Shown here piece after piece: positions 4,241-5,592 of a stretch of DNA of 5,592 nt (the first letter of the stretch is position 1; every line of letters begins with the position of its first letter). A program made the translations under genes and the position numbers. Origin of the DNA: Oscillospiraceae bacterium. Its GTDB lineage: Bacteria; Bacillota; Clostridia; Oscillospirales; Ruminococcaceae. The notes under the pieces were generated by a model. It was not told the DNA's origin and searched no databases. It saw only the letters and a list, made by a program, of their open reading frames with translations. The stretch lies in contig JAIEDJ010000180.1 of NCBI GenBank assembly GCA_029068025.1, positions 1-5,592 on the forward strand, written 5' to 3'.

Positions 4241-5592
4241 ATGAAAACCACAAAAACCTTAAAGGGACTGCTTGCGGGCACGCTTGCTCTGACGCTTTTG
4301 CTTACAGGCTGCTCGGGCGGAAACGAAAGCGGCTCGTCTTATTCCTCGGTAAGCGGACATACCGCTCCCGTTTCCACGCCGTCAAGTCAAACGACGGGCG
4401 GTTCCGGAATGCAGAGCTATGCAAAAACAGTTTCCGTCGCCGATATCAAGAGCGCATACGGAAGCTCGGAAAACAGCGGAATTATGACGCTGTATAACGT
4501 AGAGCCGGACGAAACGTTTGAATTCAGGTTTAAGACAAATTGGCTTGACGCGGACATCAGCTTAAATCCGATCGATATGGTGACTGTTCACACAGACCCC
4601 GCCTGCACGGAGCAAAGCCGTCTGTACACAAGAAATCTGTTTGACGAGGAAGATGGAACAACGCTCCGCGTTTCGCCTATCGGCGGCGTTCTTACCACGG
4701 ACAGTGAAGAATATGGCATCATTGAAAACGACGTTGAGGTATGGGGCAACGCGTCGATGTATTACATCGCAGTATGGTACGATACCGAGGCTGAGGGATT
4801 TGTAAAGCTCGACAAGCCCGTAATTATCCCGTTTACGGTAAAGCACGAGCTTGGCATACCTACTGTAAAGGGAGTTGTGGACGCGACCGGCAGATTTAAG
4901 CTGACATGGAACGCTGTTGAGGGAGCGACGAGCTACAATATTTATTGGTTCGGAAACACCGTTCATAACCGCACAGGCGAGACAAACGATCCCGTGGCAG
5001 GCGCAGAGAGCGCGTTTGATGTGCACGGAGAATGTCATCTCCTCAAGGACTCGAGCACCACGGAAACAGAGTTCGACTGCTTTGCGGGAAAAGACCACGG
5101 TCTGGCGGTACTTTATCACAACGAGCTTGACGAAGACGATACCGATTATATTCTGGGACAGAACTATTCCGTGAACGGCTCTTATTTTGTGACCGCCGTT
5201 TTCGGAGAAAAGGAAAGCGGACTGTCTAATATCGTAAACACCGCGGAGCTTATTCTGCCGCATAAGATAGTTGAGGAACAAGACCCGATGTTCCAAAGAT
5301 ATGAAAGCGATGACGATCTGCCGCGAACCGTCAGTGTTCTGAACATTGATGGCTCCGTTACCGAACGAAATGTTATCTACAGGTTTCATTGGGGCAAAAC
5401 GCTTCTGGGCACGGATTATCCTACATACCGCTACTCCGTTGAAGGCACGGCGATCACAGGCGAATGCAGTATGGAGATCGAAAACGGCGGTATGGAGCGC
5501 TACAGAAACAAGAAAGAGGGCGATGCTCCCTCAGGAGCCGTAGATAACTCATTTGGCAACTCCACCAAGGCAGAACCCGAAAACAACACCGC
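4241..5592 (+). CDS. Secreted lipoprotein with fibronectin III-like region (3' end outside window)
   Basis: An uninterrupted frame of 450 codons runs off the right edge, so the C-terminus is missing. GGAGGT (4230-4235) lies 5 nt before the ATG. The N-terminus is a lipoprotein signal: basic MKTTKTLK, a hydrophobic stretch, then LTGC with the lipidated Cys24, followed by a Ser/Gly/Thr-rich tether to about residue 58. The protein should be anchored to the outer face of the membrane. Residues 205-236 (FKLTWNAVEGATSYNIYW) and 308-334 (YSVNGSYFVTAVFGEKESGLSN) resemble the first and last strands of a fibronectin type III fold, with an unusually long insertion between them that includes an acidic stretch (NELDEDDTDY). 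Residues 80-200 and 364-408 also look beta-rich. No enzymatic motif was recognised. The ECF promoter directly upstream makes it a likely target, or sensor, of the sigma circuit. Confidence 0.85.
   Translation, partial: MKTTKTLKGLLAGTLALTLLLTGCSGGNESGSSYSSVSGHTAPVSTPSSQTTGGSGMQSYAKTVSVADIKSAYGSSENSGIMTLYNVEPDETFEFRFKTNWLDADISLNPIDMVTVHTDPACTEQSRLYTRNLFDEEDGTTLRVSPIGGVLTTDSEEYGIIENDVEVWGNASMYYIAVWYDTEAEGFVKLDKPVIIPFTVKHELGIPTVKGVVDATGRFKLTWNAVEGATSYNIYWFGNTVHNRTGETNDPVAGAESAFDVHGECHLLKDSSTTETEFDCFAGKDHGLAVLYHNELDEDDTDYILGQNYSVNGSYFVTAVFGEKESGLSNIVNTAELILPHKIVEEQDPMFQRYESDDDLPRTVSVLNIDGSVTERNVIYRFHWGKTLLGTDYPTYRYSVEGTAITGECSMEIENGGMERYRNKKEGDAPSGAVDNSFGNSTKAEPENNT

Noticed and set aside
4562..5389. 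275-codon minus-strand open frame
   Set aside because: It lies wholly antisense to the lipoprotein frame, shows no recognisable domain, and its length follows from the codon bias of the opposite strand.

Overview
The window looks like chromosomal DNA from a Gram-positive anaerobe of the class Clostridia, probably Oscillospiraceae/Ruminococcus-like. This is an inference from protein style, AGGAGG-type ribosome sites, consensus sigma-A promoters, a lipobox lipoprotein, a ferredoxin-fused aldo/keto reductase and intergenic DNA rich in tiny hairpins. No rRNA, tRNA or CRISPR was seen.

Layout. Positions 1-202 hold no gene: a run of C tracts (strong G-quadruplex potential on the minus strand) is followed by two hairpins. 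A good sigma-A promoter (203-231) and a folded leader precede a plus-strand aldo/keto reductase with two C-terminal [4Fe-4S] motifs (329-1456). It converges, with only 7 bp between stop codons, on a minus-strand ArsB/CitMHS-type permease (1464-2582, TTG start). Positions 2583-3102 hold no gene but much structure. There is a consensus minus-strand promoter for the permease (2799-2827) and a dense array of five short hairpins inside its leader. A 12-bp direct repeat flanks the array and contains the promoter -10 element. There is also a leftward terminator with no visible gene, and a sigma-A promoter facing right.

The right half is an envelope-signalling module: an ECF sigma factor (3103-3600, GTG start), a membrane protein that is its likely anti-sigma factor (3597-4166, overlapping by 4 nt), and a lipoprotein (4241 to beyond the window end). 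The sigma gene and the lipoprotein gene each have the same bipartite element just upstream, TGCAACCTTTT-N11-TCGTGTTATA, with identical spacing. It has the form of an ECF promoter (AAC at -35, CGT at -10). The simplest reading is that the sigma factor activates its own operon and the lipoprotein, is held at the membrane by the second gene product, and is supplied at basal level from the TTGACA promoter at 2984. The inducing signal and the job of the lipoprotein cannot be read from the sequence.

The most interesting observations are this self-contained ECF circuit with its explicit promoter motif, and the hairpin array that appears to have been inserted at the transcription start of the permease gene.
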